Positions 11,507 through 22,514 of a stretch of 64,000 nucleotides of DNA are shown here, in pieces; position 1 is the first letter of the stretch; each line of letters starts with the position of its first letter. The position numbers and the translations under genes were made by a program. Under the pieces are notes generated by a model. That model saw only the letters and a list, made by a program, of their open reading frames with translations, was not told the DNA's origin and did no database searches. This DNA comes from Nansenia antarctica (taxonomy: Eukaryota > Chordata > Actinopteri > Argentiniformes > Microstomatidae), in the NCBI GenBank assembly GCA_963989245.1, contig OZ022339.1:12491022-12555021 (forward strand), in the 5' to 3' direction.

Positions 11507-12691
11507 CTATGGACCATACACAACTTATTGTGAGTCACCTCATATAACGATTACTCGGGTACACAGAGTAGCGCGTCCATCACAAAACCTTCTTCATGCA
11601 CTCTGAGAATGTTTTTTTACTTTCAACACAGGCATCATGGCTCCAGATCCTGTTCTTGTCTTCTTGAATCCATTGACAAAGTTAGAAAATAGCATATAGT
11701 TCATCTTTACCTTGTGTTACTTGTTATGATAACGCTAAAGCACATGGGCTCCAATTACCAAAGGCAATAAATAAGAACTGCAGGTGGAACACTGGAGTCA
11801 GAACAATCATTGAAAAATAGGTATGAAGTGAAGCCAAAATATCTCGATTGCCCCCTGGTGGCTGGTTGGATAATAGGTGTCAGGAGTCTGTTCACACTGA
11901 TAATAGGCTAATAATCATTAATAACATTAATTTAGTAAGAAAATGAAAATATTAAACAGTAATATGCTAATAGTACTATATACAATAGTATGCCTAAATA
12001 AAATAATTATTATATTATATATATATAGATATATATATTAAAGTCCGGCCCCCAGTGTATGCTTTGAAAAATTCTGGCACTTGGACAAATATAGTTGGTG
12101 ACCCCTGCCATACAGAATGACAATAGCATCATAACAGATAAGTCCCATTCTTTTCCTAATAAACATTTGAATTATTTGCATTATTTTTCTATTGTGACAC
12201 AGAGAATAAACAACTCTTTGGATGGTTTTCATGTTCAATATGTGTGTGTGCCAAATGTCTGAGAGCCTTGAACAGATGCTTGCTGTGAAACTCAATCCTT
12301 TTATATGTAGACAAAGATACTGTCTCTGTTGATGCCCCAGTTTTCCCAAGACCTCAAAATATTCTTTATTTTTGTAAAAGGAAAAAAAAGGATTGACCAT
12401 AACAGGAAATAATCTCACACAAAATGCTGAAAAATAGAATCTCTGCTTTCAAAGCACATTTTATTCCATTTAGAATGTAAAGTGTTAACAGAGAGATCCT
12501 GCATTAGCATGCCATGTCATTTGCATACAACTTGACTAATAACACTTTATTTGAACTTTACAGTATGTAATAACAACGTCATACTGCGGTCATAATCATG
12601 ATACAACATTTGTTATGTTATGTTATAAAATAGCATGGCATCTTAAGTTACTGAATGTTAAATGCAAATACACACTGTATTATTATTTTAG

Positions 12692-12988
12692 GAAAGGGCT
12701 CAACAAGCCCAACACCAACGAAGAGTGACCAATGACTTGTTAGTGGATTTCATCACTCAGGACAAAGGCTTACTGCAACATCTTGAAGTGAGTTTGCAAC
12801 TGAAATGTCTAAGTAAAGTGACACATTTAAGCATAATATAAATAATGAAAGTGAAATGTTTTATATTTGTGTAGTGATTGTACATTTACATAGAGCATCC
12901 TCCCAACAAACTATATATTTGCAGGCAATCATGGCAGGACAAGTCAAGTCTCTTTGGGCAAAAAAGAAGGCCACAGGCGTTATGATAG
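12692..12988 (+). pseudogene. Unidentified plus-strand exon pair, copy 2
   Basis: Same two candidate exons as at 9732-10,028, here 12,692-12,787 and 12,925-12,988, with both splice borders and the reading frame kept. No coding difference from copy 1 was noticed. Confidence 0.4.
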
Positions 12989-13491
12989 GTCTAACCTCTA
13001 GGCTACCCTTGTACAGTACTGTATATCATATGAGGGGAAAGCACGTGATAGTGTGCACAAAATCCCCAACTTGTCCTCCCTCCCATTATTTAGAATATAT
13101 TTACTTTTCATAGCATATTTGGCCCATTAAACGGCAACTCTACCTCCTGCGCCACAGCCGCCCCAGTTCAAAGTTTAACATCCTCCCTAATGATACTACT
13201 ACTACTACTACTAATAATAATAATAATCCCCTGAAATGGACATGGAGTGTCTGACATTAGCTGATGTGTTTCAGCATGGGTGCACGATTTGAAGAGGCCA
13301 CCAGAACACCCTCCCCTAGAACACCCCTACTGGCCAGTAACAACATGTTTGTATGCAAACTAAGTGGCTTTTCAGGACCAAAAACACTGTTCGAAAATGA
13401 GACATCTCATTCCCTGAGCACTACTGATTAAACATAGTCATTGCATCATCGGGAAGCTTTTGGACAGCTGCTTTTTTGGGGGTTTTCTTAC

Positions 13492-14453
13492 CGACTGGAT
13501 TGATGGCGATGAGAGTGCCTTTGTGCCAGGTCTTGGTGCGTTTTTTCCCAGAATGCTCATGTCCATGCGGAGCTCGTCGTCTTTCAGGTTGGGGTTAGGC
13601 TGCGTGGGGGTGTTGGTGGGAGCCTGGGACACAAACACCGCTGGCATGGGCAACGGCGGGTGGACGCCACCTAGAGAGGAACGACAAACCCCCCCATTGC
13701 CGTGTGTTTAACAGTGTCCTTACTCATGGCGATTCTGGGGGGGGTGGGGGGGTACTGTAGTATGGGGTTGTATGTGTATGGGTGAAAATGCTCTTACCTG
13801 GCTGGACTGGTTGCGTTTCGGGTCTGGTAGTGTTAACAAGTTTGTTGACGGTCTGAGACAACTTTTGCATATGATGGGAGGTCCTTTGGGGAGCAGCCGA
13901 CGCGTCCTTGAACTGTGAAAACAACACAAGCACGAGCACACACACACACACACACACAGATGATGATGCATTATGTATTCAAGCAGGGGCAGAAACATGA
14001 AGCAATGATAAAAGGCGGAGTGTGTGTGTGTTAATTCTCCATTCTCACCGCTGTATCCTTAATAGGTTTTGCAGGTTGCATGGGTGGAACCACTGTGAAA
14101 GGGTGGGATGTGGGAAACAGAAATCCATTAATCAAAGAGCTAATGTTCTGTCTGGACAGTCTGAAAATCATGTCTAACAGAGGTACATAGTGGCAAGATG
14201 CCAGAGACGACAAAATACTGTCTCATTGGGGGCTACCCTGTTTAGACAAGGTTTGTTTTTGTGTTTTAAGTAGTTGTAGGTAAACATCAAAACGTACGAC
14301 AGTCCACGGCGATGACGTCATCGTCTTCGTCATCGTCTATCTCGATGACCTCGGAGGTCTCTGCCCCTCCGCCTCCGTCGTCATCTGAACTGCTCTCTCT
14401 GTAGGTCAGCCCCACCTTGCGGTAAGCCTGTTTTACTAATGTCTCGCACTCCG
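13492..14453 (-). pseudogene. setdb1: SETDB1-like exons, copy 2, frameshifted
   Basis: Exons 14,453-14,298, 14,092-14,049, 13,912-13,798 and 13,670-13,492 match copy 1. The last exon is 179 rather than 180 bp: one T is missing in the run near 13,545, which breaks the frame right after SILGK, in the most conserved stretch. The second exon has one Thr-to-Lys change. The lesion makes this copy non-coding for the Tudor region unless it is an assembly error in a homopolymer. Confidence 0.8.
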
Positions 14454-15636
14454 CTATGGACCATACACAACTTATTGTGAGTCACCTCATATAACGATTA
14501 CTCGGGTACACAGAGTAGCGCGTCCATCACAAAACCTTCTTCATGCACTCTGAGAATGTTTTTTTACTTTCAACACAGGCATCATGGCTCCAGATCCTGT
14601 TCTTGTCTTCTTGAATCCATTGACAAAGTTAGAAAATAGCATATAGTTCATCTTTACCTTGTGTTACTTGTTATGATAACGCTAAAGCACATGGGCTCCA
14701 ATTACCAAAGGCAATAAATAAGAACTGCAGGTGGAACACTGGAGTCAGAACAATCATTGAAAAATAGGTATGAAGTGAAGCCAAAATATCTCGATTGCCC
14801 CCTGGTGGCTGGTTGGATAATAGGTGTCAGGAGTCTGTTCACACTGATAATAGGCTAATAATCATTAATAACATTAATTTAGTAAGAAAATGAAAATATT
14901 AAACAGTAATATGCTAATAGTACTATATACAATAGTATGCCTAAATAAAATAATTATTATATTATATAGATATAGATATATATATTAAAGTCCGGCCCCC
15001 AGTGTATGCTTTGAAAAATTCTGGCACTTGGACAAATATAGTTGGTGACCCCTGCCATACAGAATGACAATAGCATCATAACAGATAAGTCCCATTCTTT
15101 TCCTAATAAACATTTGAATTATTTGCATTATTTTTCTATTGTGACACAGAGAATAAACAACTCTTTGGATGGTTTTCATGTTCAATATGTGTGTGCCAAA
15201 TGTCTGAGAGCCTTGAACAGATGCTTGCTGTGAAACTCAATCCTTTTATATGTAGACAAAGATACTGTCTCTGTTGATGCCCCAGTTTTCCCAAGACCTC
15301 AAAATATTCTTTATTTTTGTAAAAGGAAAAAAAAGGATTGACCATAACAGGAAATAATCTCACACAAAATGCTGAAAAATAGAATCTCTGCTTTCAAAGC
15401 ACATTTTATTCCATTTAGAATTTAAAGTGTTAACAGAGAGATCCTGCATTAGCATGCCATGTCATTTGCATACAACTTGACTAATAACACTTTATTTGAA
15501 CTTTACAGTATGTAATAACAATGTCATACTGCGGTCATAATCATGATACAACATTTGTTATGTTATGTTATAAAATAGCATGGCATCTTAAGTTACTGAA
15601 TGTTAAATGCAAATACACACTGTATTATTATTTTAG

Positions 15637-15933
15637 GAAAGGGCTCAACAAGCCCAACACCAACGAAGAGTGACCAATGACTTGTTAGTGGATTTCATCA
15701 CTCAGGACAAAGGCTTACTGCAACATCTTGAAGTGAGTTTGCAACTGAAATGTCTAAGTAAAGTGACACATTTAAGCATAATATAAATAATGAAAGTGAA
15801 ATGTTTTATATTTGTGTAGTGATTGTACATTTACATAGAGCATCCTCCCAACAAACTATATATTTGCAGGCAATCATGGCAGGACAAGTCAAGTCTCTTT
15901 GGGCAAAAAAGAAGGCCACAGGCGTTATGATAG
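15637..15933 (+). pseudogene. Unidentified plus-strand exon pair, copy 3
   Basis: Third copy of the pair: exons 15,637-15,732 and 15,870-15,933, again open and with intact borders. Lack of decay in three copies fits a recent duplication and does not by itself show selection. Confidence 0.4.
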
Positions 15934-16425
15934 GTCTAACCTCTAGGCTACCCTTGTACAGTACTGTATATCATATGAGGGGAAAGCACGTGATAGTGTG
16001 CACAAAATCCCCAACTTGTCCTCCCTCCCATTATTTAGAATATATTTACTTTTCATAGCATATTTGGCCCATTAAACGGCAACTCTACCTCCTGCGCCAC
16101 AGCCGCCCCAGTTCAAAGTTTAACATCCTCCCTAATGATACTACTACTACTACTACTAATAATAATAATAATCCCCTGAAATGGACATGGAGTGTCTGAC
16201 ATTAGCTGATGTGTTTCAGCATGGGTGCACGATTTGAAGAGGCCACCAGAACACCCTCCCCTAGAACACCCCTACTGGCCAGTAACAACATGTTTGTATG
16301 CAAACTAAAAACCAAAAACACTGTTCGAAAATGAGACATCTCATTCCCTGAGCACTACTGATTAAACATAGTCATTGCATCATCGGGAAGCTTTTGGACA
16401 GCTGCTTTTTGGGGGGTTTTCTTAC

Positions 16426-16754
16426 CGACTGGATTGATGGCGATGAGAGTGCCTTTGTGCCAGGTCTTGGTGCGTTTCTTTCCCAGAATGCTCATGTCCA
16501 TGCGGAGCTCGCCGTCTTTCAGGTTGGGGTTAGGCTGCGTGGGGGTGTTGGTGGGAGCCTGGGACACAAACACTGCTGGCATGGGCAACGGCGGGTGGAC
16601 GCCACCTAGAGAGGAACGACAAACCCCCCCATTGCCGTGTGTTTAACAGTGTCCTTACTCATGGCGATTCTGGGGGGGGGGTACTGTAGTATGGGGTTGT
16701 ATGTGTATGGGTGAAAATGCTCTTACCTGGCTGGACTGGTTGCGTTTCGGGTCT
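16426..16754 (-). pseudogene. setdb1: SETDB1-like exons, copy 3, cut by a LINE
   Basis: The Tudor-region exon 16,605-16,426 is intact and open, with one Asp-to-Gly change just before ELRMDMS. The preceding exon starts its 3' end at 16,727, but after ~27 bp its sequence switches to LINE 3' tail at about 16,755. The two upstream exons are absent. Confidence 0.8.
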
Positions 16755-17136
16755 TTGATTGATTGATTGAAAACTTTATTAGAAGATTTGCAGGAGTAGG
16801 TACATGAAAGTACATATTACATACAAGGTCAACTAACAGGATAAAAACCCAAGAAAGCCACTGGCTTATTTCAATTGGGGTCCTTGATTCTCAATTCATC
16901 GTTACATGTAAGACAGACAAAAAAAAAAACTAGTACTATCTACAAGACAATACAGACAAATAACTAGTACTATCTACAAGATAAACATACATTCATCATG
17001 GGAGGAACAATATAACAAAACATTAGGTATGTACAGCGGGTAGGACAGGTGGGGACATACACCACAGGTGGGGGCGGGGGACAAAACACAAAGTATGTAC
17101 AGTGGGTAGTTCGGGTCTTTTAATCTGATTTTTGAT

Positions 17137-18375
17137 TTAGAGGGTCCAGTTACGGATTGCAGCCTCCTGTAAATGTTTTTTGAGAGTGGTTTTGAAGGTG
17201 GGCAGTGTTTTGCACTCCTTTAAGATTATAGGAAGGGCGTTCCACATTTTTACTGCATAGTTTGCAAACGAGTTTAACCCCTTGTTTGTGGTGCAACGCG
17301 GTTGAACGTGGTTCGTGGAGCTTCCTCTGGTATTGTATGTGTGGACGTTGTTCACTTTTTGGAAGTATGTTGACAGGTACTTGGGTGTCTTTGTGGTGTA
17401 GCGTATCTTGAAGACCAGGCCCAGTGCAAGCTGCTGCACTCTGTCAACTACTCGTAGCCAACCAAGGCTCAAAAAATGAGCAGCGGTTAGATGTGTCCTA
17501 GGGTTGAGGCCTAGCAGAAGCCTAACCAGTTTATTTTGGGCTGTCTGGAGTCTTGTTTTTTGGGCCTTTGTGGTTCTATAGTACCATGATGTTACGGCAT
17601 AGTCGAAGTGACATTGAATGAGAGCTCCTGATAGGGTCCTCAGTGTGTTTTTACTGACAAGTGAGGATATCCTGTACAAGAATCTAGTTCTATGGTTCAC
17701 TTTTTTGATTACTTTTGCTGCCATTTTATCTCCGGAAAGATTTGCCTCTAAGATGGAGCCCAGGTATGTAATATCCTCTTTTCTTGTGATATTAATGTTA
17801 CCCACTTTTATTTTGAAATTTACAGCCTTTCTGAGTTTAGATGGGGATCCGTATAGGATGGTTTCAGTTTTACCTAGGTGTATTGATAGTTTATTGTCAG
17901 CTAGCCAGATGCAGATTCTACTCAGTTCAGTGCTTAGCGCTTTTTCCACCTGCAATATGTCCCTGTCAGAGACCAGCAGAGCCGAGTCATCCGCGAACAG
18001 GAACAAATTGCAATCACATGCTGATGACATGTCATTCACATATATTAGGAACAGTAAAGGTCCCAATATGCTTCCTTGTGGAACGCCGCAGGTCACTGGG
18101 AGGGGGGGGGACAGTGTTCCGTTCACACTAACCACCTGTTCCCTCCCCTCTAAGTAGGATTGCATCCAGCTCACCGATGTTCTATCGAACCCAATTGCTT
18201 TCAGTTTATCTAACAATATGTGGTGATCTACTGTGTCGAAGGCCTTCTGGAGGTCCAGCATGACCATGCCGCAGTACTTGCCCGAGTCCACCTCATGGTT
18301 GATGTGGTCGTTCAAATAGAGAAGGCATGTGTCAGTGGAATGGGATGTTCTGAATCCTGATTGAAATTCATACAT
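17137..18375 (-). pseudogene. LINE ORF2 C-terminal part: reverse transcriptase core
   Basis: 412 codons with the classic RT blocks: FQSGFRTSHSTDT, LDLQKAFDTVDH, GVPQGSILGPLLFLIYVND and the catalytic LFADDSAL. The typical C-terminal WNALP stretch follows. Its frame differs from that of 18,417-19,661 by one base; otherwise it is open to a natural stop, so the copy is young. It would reverse-transcribe its own RNA at the nicked target. Confidence 0.9.
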
Positions 18376-18416
18376 CAGATTTTTTTCGGTAAGGTACCTA
18401 TCAACCTGTTCATAAA

Positions 18417-19661
18417 CTATTTTTCCATAAGTTTCGAGATGGAATTAAGAATAGAAACAGGTCGGTAGTTGCCTGGGTCTAATTTGCTTCCTTTTTTATA
18501 CAGTGGGGTTACCCTTGCTATTTTAAAGTCAAGGGGGACGTGTCCCTGTTTGATGGAGAGGTTTATTATGTGGGTGATGATTGGGGTAATGGAGGCAGCT
18601 GAGTCTTTTAGAAATCTGGCTGGAATATTGTCATGGCCCGTGGCCTTTTCTGAGTGTAGAGCGCCCAGTTTTTTCAACACCTCATCGTTTGACACCATGG
18701 AGAGTTTAAAATCATCTTTGCGTACACCCAGTTTATTGTAGAACGCACGGATGTGCTCTACACCATAACGCCCTGAGTGGGGTGGTAGATTGTTAACTAA
18801 TTTAGTGGCTATGGTTGTAAAGAAAGTGTTTAAGCACTTAGCCACATCCAGCTTGTCTGTAAAGAGAGAATCTCCAGATTTTATGCTGATGTTTGTAGAC
18901 CTGGTTTTGAGTTTTTGACTGCAACCTAGTTGGCTATTAAGTAGCTTCCAAAGGTCACATGGTTTGTTTAAGTTTTCTTCGATTTTGTTATCGAGGTATT
19001 TTTTCTTAGCAGATTTGGTCATGGTAATTACCTGATTGCATAGTTTGTTGCATTGTTTTTTAATTTTCTCAAAGTGGGTTTTGTGATCTTCGTTTAAGTG
19101 TTTCACTAATTTTGATTTGCATTTTTGAACTTCAGAGCATTTTAGGTCTCTGACTTTCATAGCATTTAGAATGTCCGAATTCATCCATGGTTCCGATCTG
19201 GCTTTAACCCTGGTGGTTCTCATGGGGGCTATACTGTCAATAATATTTAGGAATTTGGTTTTGAAACCTAGCCATGCCTCCTCAACCTGTGTGCTTTTTA
19301 GTTCATCTAACCAGTCTTGATTCTCCAGTTTATGGTTTAAGGCCTCACTAGAATAGGATTTAAGGGATCTAGTGGTTACAGTTTTATGACCGCCAGCCTT
19401 GGGTTTATGTTTTTTACGAGTGCAAAAGATCATGTAATGATCACTTAGCCCACATACAATAACCCCACTCTTGGAGATGTTGGACTCATCCGATGTTAGA
19501 ATGAGATCTATGGTGGTTTGAGTAGAAATACACACCCTAGTGGGTTTGGTAATTTGTTGGCGGAGACCGTGTAATTCAGAAAACCTAGTGAAGGATTTGA
19601 AGACGGATGCTTCATTTCTGAGCATGTCCGTGTTCCAATCCCCAATAAGAATCTTTTCCAC
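18417..19661 (-). pseudogene. LINE ORF2 N-terminal part: endonuclease tail and start of RT
   Basis: Open for 414 codons from the truncation point. It starts inside the apurinic-type endonuclease (GDWNTDML; later TTIDLILTS and GLSDHYMIF, the SDH motif). It continues through the linker into the first RT blocks (KATGHDNIPARFLK, ARVTPLYKKGS, NYRPVSILNSISKLMEK). The frame then breaks. The N-terminal catalytic half of the endonuclease is missing because of truncation. Confidence 0.85.
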
Positions 19662-21212
19662 GGATTGCAGGGGGTACGTGGAAAGATTTGGAATTATAAT
19701 TTATTTCCCTTTCCAAAAAAATAATTAAATATAGTCGTTTCATAAACCTGTTGTTAAAATGGTACGCTGCAACTTAAGTTCCTCCCCGACAGGTGATGAC
19801 TGTAACACAAGTGGTAGTCACGTCACATTTAAATCACGTTCATGATCATTTACGTGCGCACGTCAGCTAGGCCTGTCAGTATACTGCAAAGATGGACAGA
19901 TGGCTAAAACGACCAGCTACAGTAACGGTCAGATCAGAGGCAGATCAGACGGTCAGATCAGAGGCAGATCAGACGGTCAGATCAGAGAAAAAAAGGACCC
20001 CGCTATTATTTGGAAACATATGTTTTGTGGGGATTTACATGTACATCGGCTGATCCACCACAGCCACAGTGCTTTTTCTGCGGCGAAGTCCTGGCTAATA
20101 ATTCAATGAAGCCAGCCCATTTACAGCGACACCAGAGCACCAAACACCTAGCAACTGTTGGTAAAACTGACGACTTTTTCAAGCGAAAACTGTCAGAGTT
20201 CAAGTCAAGTCAGGCTACACTGAAAAAAGCGGCAAGTGTGTCAAGCAAAGCACTGGAGGCGTCCTATGCTGTTTCATTACTAGTGGCTAAGTCAAAAACC
20301 CCACATTCAATCGCCGAAGATCTGATTTTGCCTGCGCTATGATTTTGGCTAAAACTATGCTGGACAAGAAAGCAGCTGACGCGCTCAAGTTGGTACCATT
20401 ATCAAACAATACCGTCTCCCGTCGGATTGATGATATGTCCATAAATATTGTCGGACAAGTGGTGGATAAAATGAAGCAAGCAGGTCAGTTCGCTTTTCAA
20501 TTAGATGAAATGACCGACGTTAGTGGGGAGGCTCAGCTGCTGGCTTTTGTGCGTTATAAAGAAGAGTCGGACATAAATGAGCATATCTTGTTTTGCAAGA
20601 TGCTGCCAGGAAAGACAACTGGCGAGGAAATATTTCTGATTATTGACAGCTTCTTCAAAGACAACGATCTGGAGTGGAAATCCTGCAGTCACATCTGTAC
20701 CGATGGAGCGGCAGCAATGACGGTTAAGGTGCGTGGGCTGCTTGGGCGTGTGATGAAGGTGAACCCCGAAATTAAGTGGATGCACTGTATTATTCACCGG
20801 GAGGCACTCGCCAGCAAAAGGATGAGCCCCGAGTTAAGTGCAGTTATGGATGACGCAGTTAAGGTGATTAACTTCATTCAGTCCCGGCCAATGAACCACA
20901 GACTGTTTCAAACTCTTTGTCATGGCAGCGGGTCAGAGCATGAGCAGCTACTGCTTCACACAGACGTTTGCTGGCTGTCTCGTGGCAAAACGCTGCTGCG
21001 GCTCTATGAATTGCGCATCGAGGTGTTTGCTTTCCTGACAGAAAACGACCACCCTCTTGCAGCCCTGTTTGAGGATGCAGTGTGGGTTGCGCAGCTGGCA
21101 TATCTTGCTGATGTCTTCACTAAGCTGAATGAGCTCAACCTTTCACTTCAGGGCAAGTACTCACACATCCTTAACATGTATGACAAAGTGAATGGATTCA
21201 TAAAGAAGGTTA
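19662..21212 (+). pseudogene. hAT transposase (BED zinc finger, ZBED5/FAM200-like), copy 1
   Basis: Begins at ggattgcagggggtacgtgg, about 48 bp inside the element as seen in copy 2, directly at the LINE end. Coding starts at 19,890 (MDRWLKRPA). A BED-type finger follows (CFFCGEVLAN then HLQRHQSTKH), then the hAT catalytic region with LDEMTDVSG, CTDGAAAM and MHCIIHREAL, then TDVCWLSRGKTLLRLYELR. Two frame lesions are seen against copy 2: 8 bp missing near 19,995 and one base missing near 20,335. The element breaks off after FIKKV, so the C-terminal dimerisation part and 3' inverted repeat are lost, and the frame runs straight into the Pro/Thr array to a stop at 21,322. Confidence 0.85.
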
Positions 21213-22157
21213 AATTAAGCTCGCTCCCAAGGCGGTTCCCAAGGCGACCACCCCCACCGCCGGCGCCAAACGGACCACCACCACCGCCCCTCCCAGCCGC
21301 ACCCCCACAGGGCCCACGGTGACGGTGACAGTAGCCCCTCACAGGAGCCCCCGAAGTTGAGCCAGGTGTGGCTGTGGCCATGTCAACACGGAGCCACGAC
21401 CCTGCAGCCAAGCTCGCCACCACCACCCCCATCGCCGGTGCCAAGCAGACCACCACCACCGCCCCTCCCAGCCGCACCCCCACAGGGCCCAAGGTGACGG
21501 TGACAGTAGCCCCTCAGGAGCCCCTCACAGGAGCCCCCGAAGTTGAGCCAGGTGTGGCTGTGGCCATGTCAACACGGAGCCACGACCCTGCAGCCAAGCT
21601 CGCCACCACCACCCCCATCGCCGGCGCCAAGCAGACCACCACCACCGCCCCTCCCAGCCGCACCCCCACAGGGCCCAAGACTCCACTCCCCTGATGCTTT
21701 TGGGTTTAATTTCCCTGCAATAAAACCCTGTTATTAAAGTTCCCGAGCGCCGGCATGGGCGTGACCGCACCGAGGCACTATCCAGAACCGGAACTACGTG
21801 AAGCCAAGCTCGCTCCCAAGGCGGTTCCCAAGGCGACCACCCCCACCGCCGGCGCCAAACGGACCACCACCACCGCCCCTCCCAGCCGCACCCCCACAGG
21901 GCCCAAGGTGACGGTGACAGTAGCCCCTCAGGAGCCCCTCACAGGAGCCCCCGAAGTTGAGCCAGGTGTGGCTGTGGCCATGTCAACACGGAGCCACGAC
22001 CCTGCAGCCAAGCTCGCCACCACCACCCCCATCGCCGGCGCCAAGCAGACCACCACCACCGCCCCTCCCAGCCGCACCCCCACAGGGCCCAAGACTCCAC
22101 TCCCCTGATGCTTTTGGGTTTAATTTCCCTGCAATAAAACCCTGTTATTAAAGTCCG
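21213..22157 (+). repeat. Pro/Thr array, right side, block 1
   Basis: Same repeat as 2041-9085 in opposite orientation, made of a mix of full units and ~175-bp subunits. The frame at 21,755-22,108 is open for 117 codons (PEPELREAKLAPKAVPKATT, two TTTTAPPSRTPTGPK blocks, end TPLP-stop). It differs from left-array units by lacking four bases after the gtgaccgca, which restores the Pro/Thr-rich frame from the ATG. The ending is tgatgcttttgggtttaatt followed by AATAAA and ATTAAA. Confidence 0.85.
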
Positions 22158-22334
22158 ATTGGCTTCAAATGGAAGCCAAAAATGAAAAACAATGTGATCC
22201 ATTGGACACTCAATAGACTCTTGCCAAAGCCATCTCTTTCCCTGCGGTAGGTGTCTTGGTGTTAATTGGATACTGTTGTTCGTGTTGGGATTGATATAGG
22301 AAATCAGCAGCAACAGGATTAGTTCTCTCTGTAG
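22158..22334 (+). other. Intron-like spacer before the HDAC6-like exon
   Basis: Noncoding 177 bp shared with 26,686-26,865 and, inverted, with about 1864-2037 of the left arm. It ends in the pyrimidine-rich gttctctctgtag acceptor. Confidence 0.6.
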
Positions 22335-22503
22335 CCTGGAGCACATCGCCAAGATCAAGAGCACAGAGAGCATGAAGCCCAGAGACCTGCACAGGCTGGG
22401 GGACAAGTACGACTCCATCTTCATCAGCAACGAGAGCTACCGGAGCGCCCGGCTGGCTGCCGGGGCCTGCTTCAACACAGCGCAGGCCATCCTCACAGGA
22501 CAG
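22335..22503 (+). pseudogene. hdac6: HDAC6-like exon, copy 1
   Basis: A single 169-bp exon after ctctctgtag and before GTACTG, open in one frame. It reads LEHIAKIKSTESMKPRDLHR, then YDSIFISNESYRSARLAAG and CFNTAQAILTGQ. This matches the stretch of a class IIb histone deacetylase catalytic domain just before the PPGHHA motif; the MKPRDLHR...SIFIS pattern points to HDAC6 rather than HDAC10. HDAC6 deacetylates tubulin and HSP90 in the cytoplasm. No neighbouring HDAC6 exon follows: a hAT inverted repeat begins 11 bp after the exon. It is therefore an isolated exon, probably non-functional. Confidence 0.7.
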
Positions 22504-22514
22504 GTACTGTAGAG

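Larger units (their letters stand above)
9091..12048. repeat. ~2.95 kb tandem segment, copy 1 of 3
   Basis: Starts at cccccagtgtatgc and repeats with period 2958 then 2947 bp. Contents in order: AT-rich noncoding DNA, an unidentified plus-strand exon pair, a trinucleotide (ACT/AAT)n tract, minus-strand SETDB1-like exons, CA/GT microsatellites and further intron-like DNA. Its left edge is fused directly to the Pro/Thr array at 9085-9091. In copies 2 and 3 the same point is preceded by tattaaagtccgg, the natural head-to-tail junction. Confidence 0.95.
12049..14995. repeat. ~2.95 kb tandem segment, copy 2 of 3
   Basis: Nearly identical to copy 1. Differences are mainly microsatellite lengths, an added GT near 12,241, (ACT)n length near 13,195, and a one-base deletion inside the Tudor-region exon near 13,545. 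This is the only complete copy with natural junctions on both sides. Confidence 0.95.
14996..16754. repeat. ~2.95 kb tandem segment, copy 3 of 3, truncated
   Basis: Matches copies 1 and 2 up to the middle of the second SETDB1-like exon, where a LINE 3' end begins (tgattgattgattg). The missing part would hold the two remaining exons. Copy 3 also lacks about 10 bp near 16,310 that the other copies have, and has a shorter G-run near 16,672. Confidence 0.9.
16755..19661 (-). mobile_element. CR1/L2-type LINE, 5'-truncated, nearly full ORF2
   Basis: The 3' end is at the left (tgattgattgattg tail, about 16,755) and the element reads right to left through a 3' UTR (16,760-17,136), reverse transcriptase and part of the endonuclease. 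It stops abruptly at 19,661 against the hAT sequence. The same 3' end recurs at 35,053-35,425 (-) and 57,112-57,272 (+). One single-base frame break separates the two coding parts near 18,418, in an A-run (minus strand). Confidence 0.9.

Noticed and set aside
17618..18157. 179-codon plus-strand gene
   Set aside because: Antisense to the LINE reverse transcriptase.
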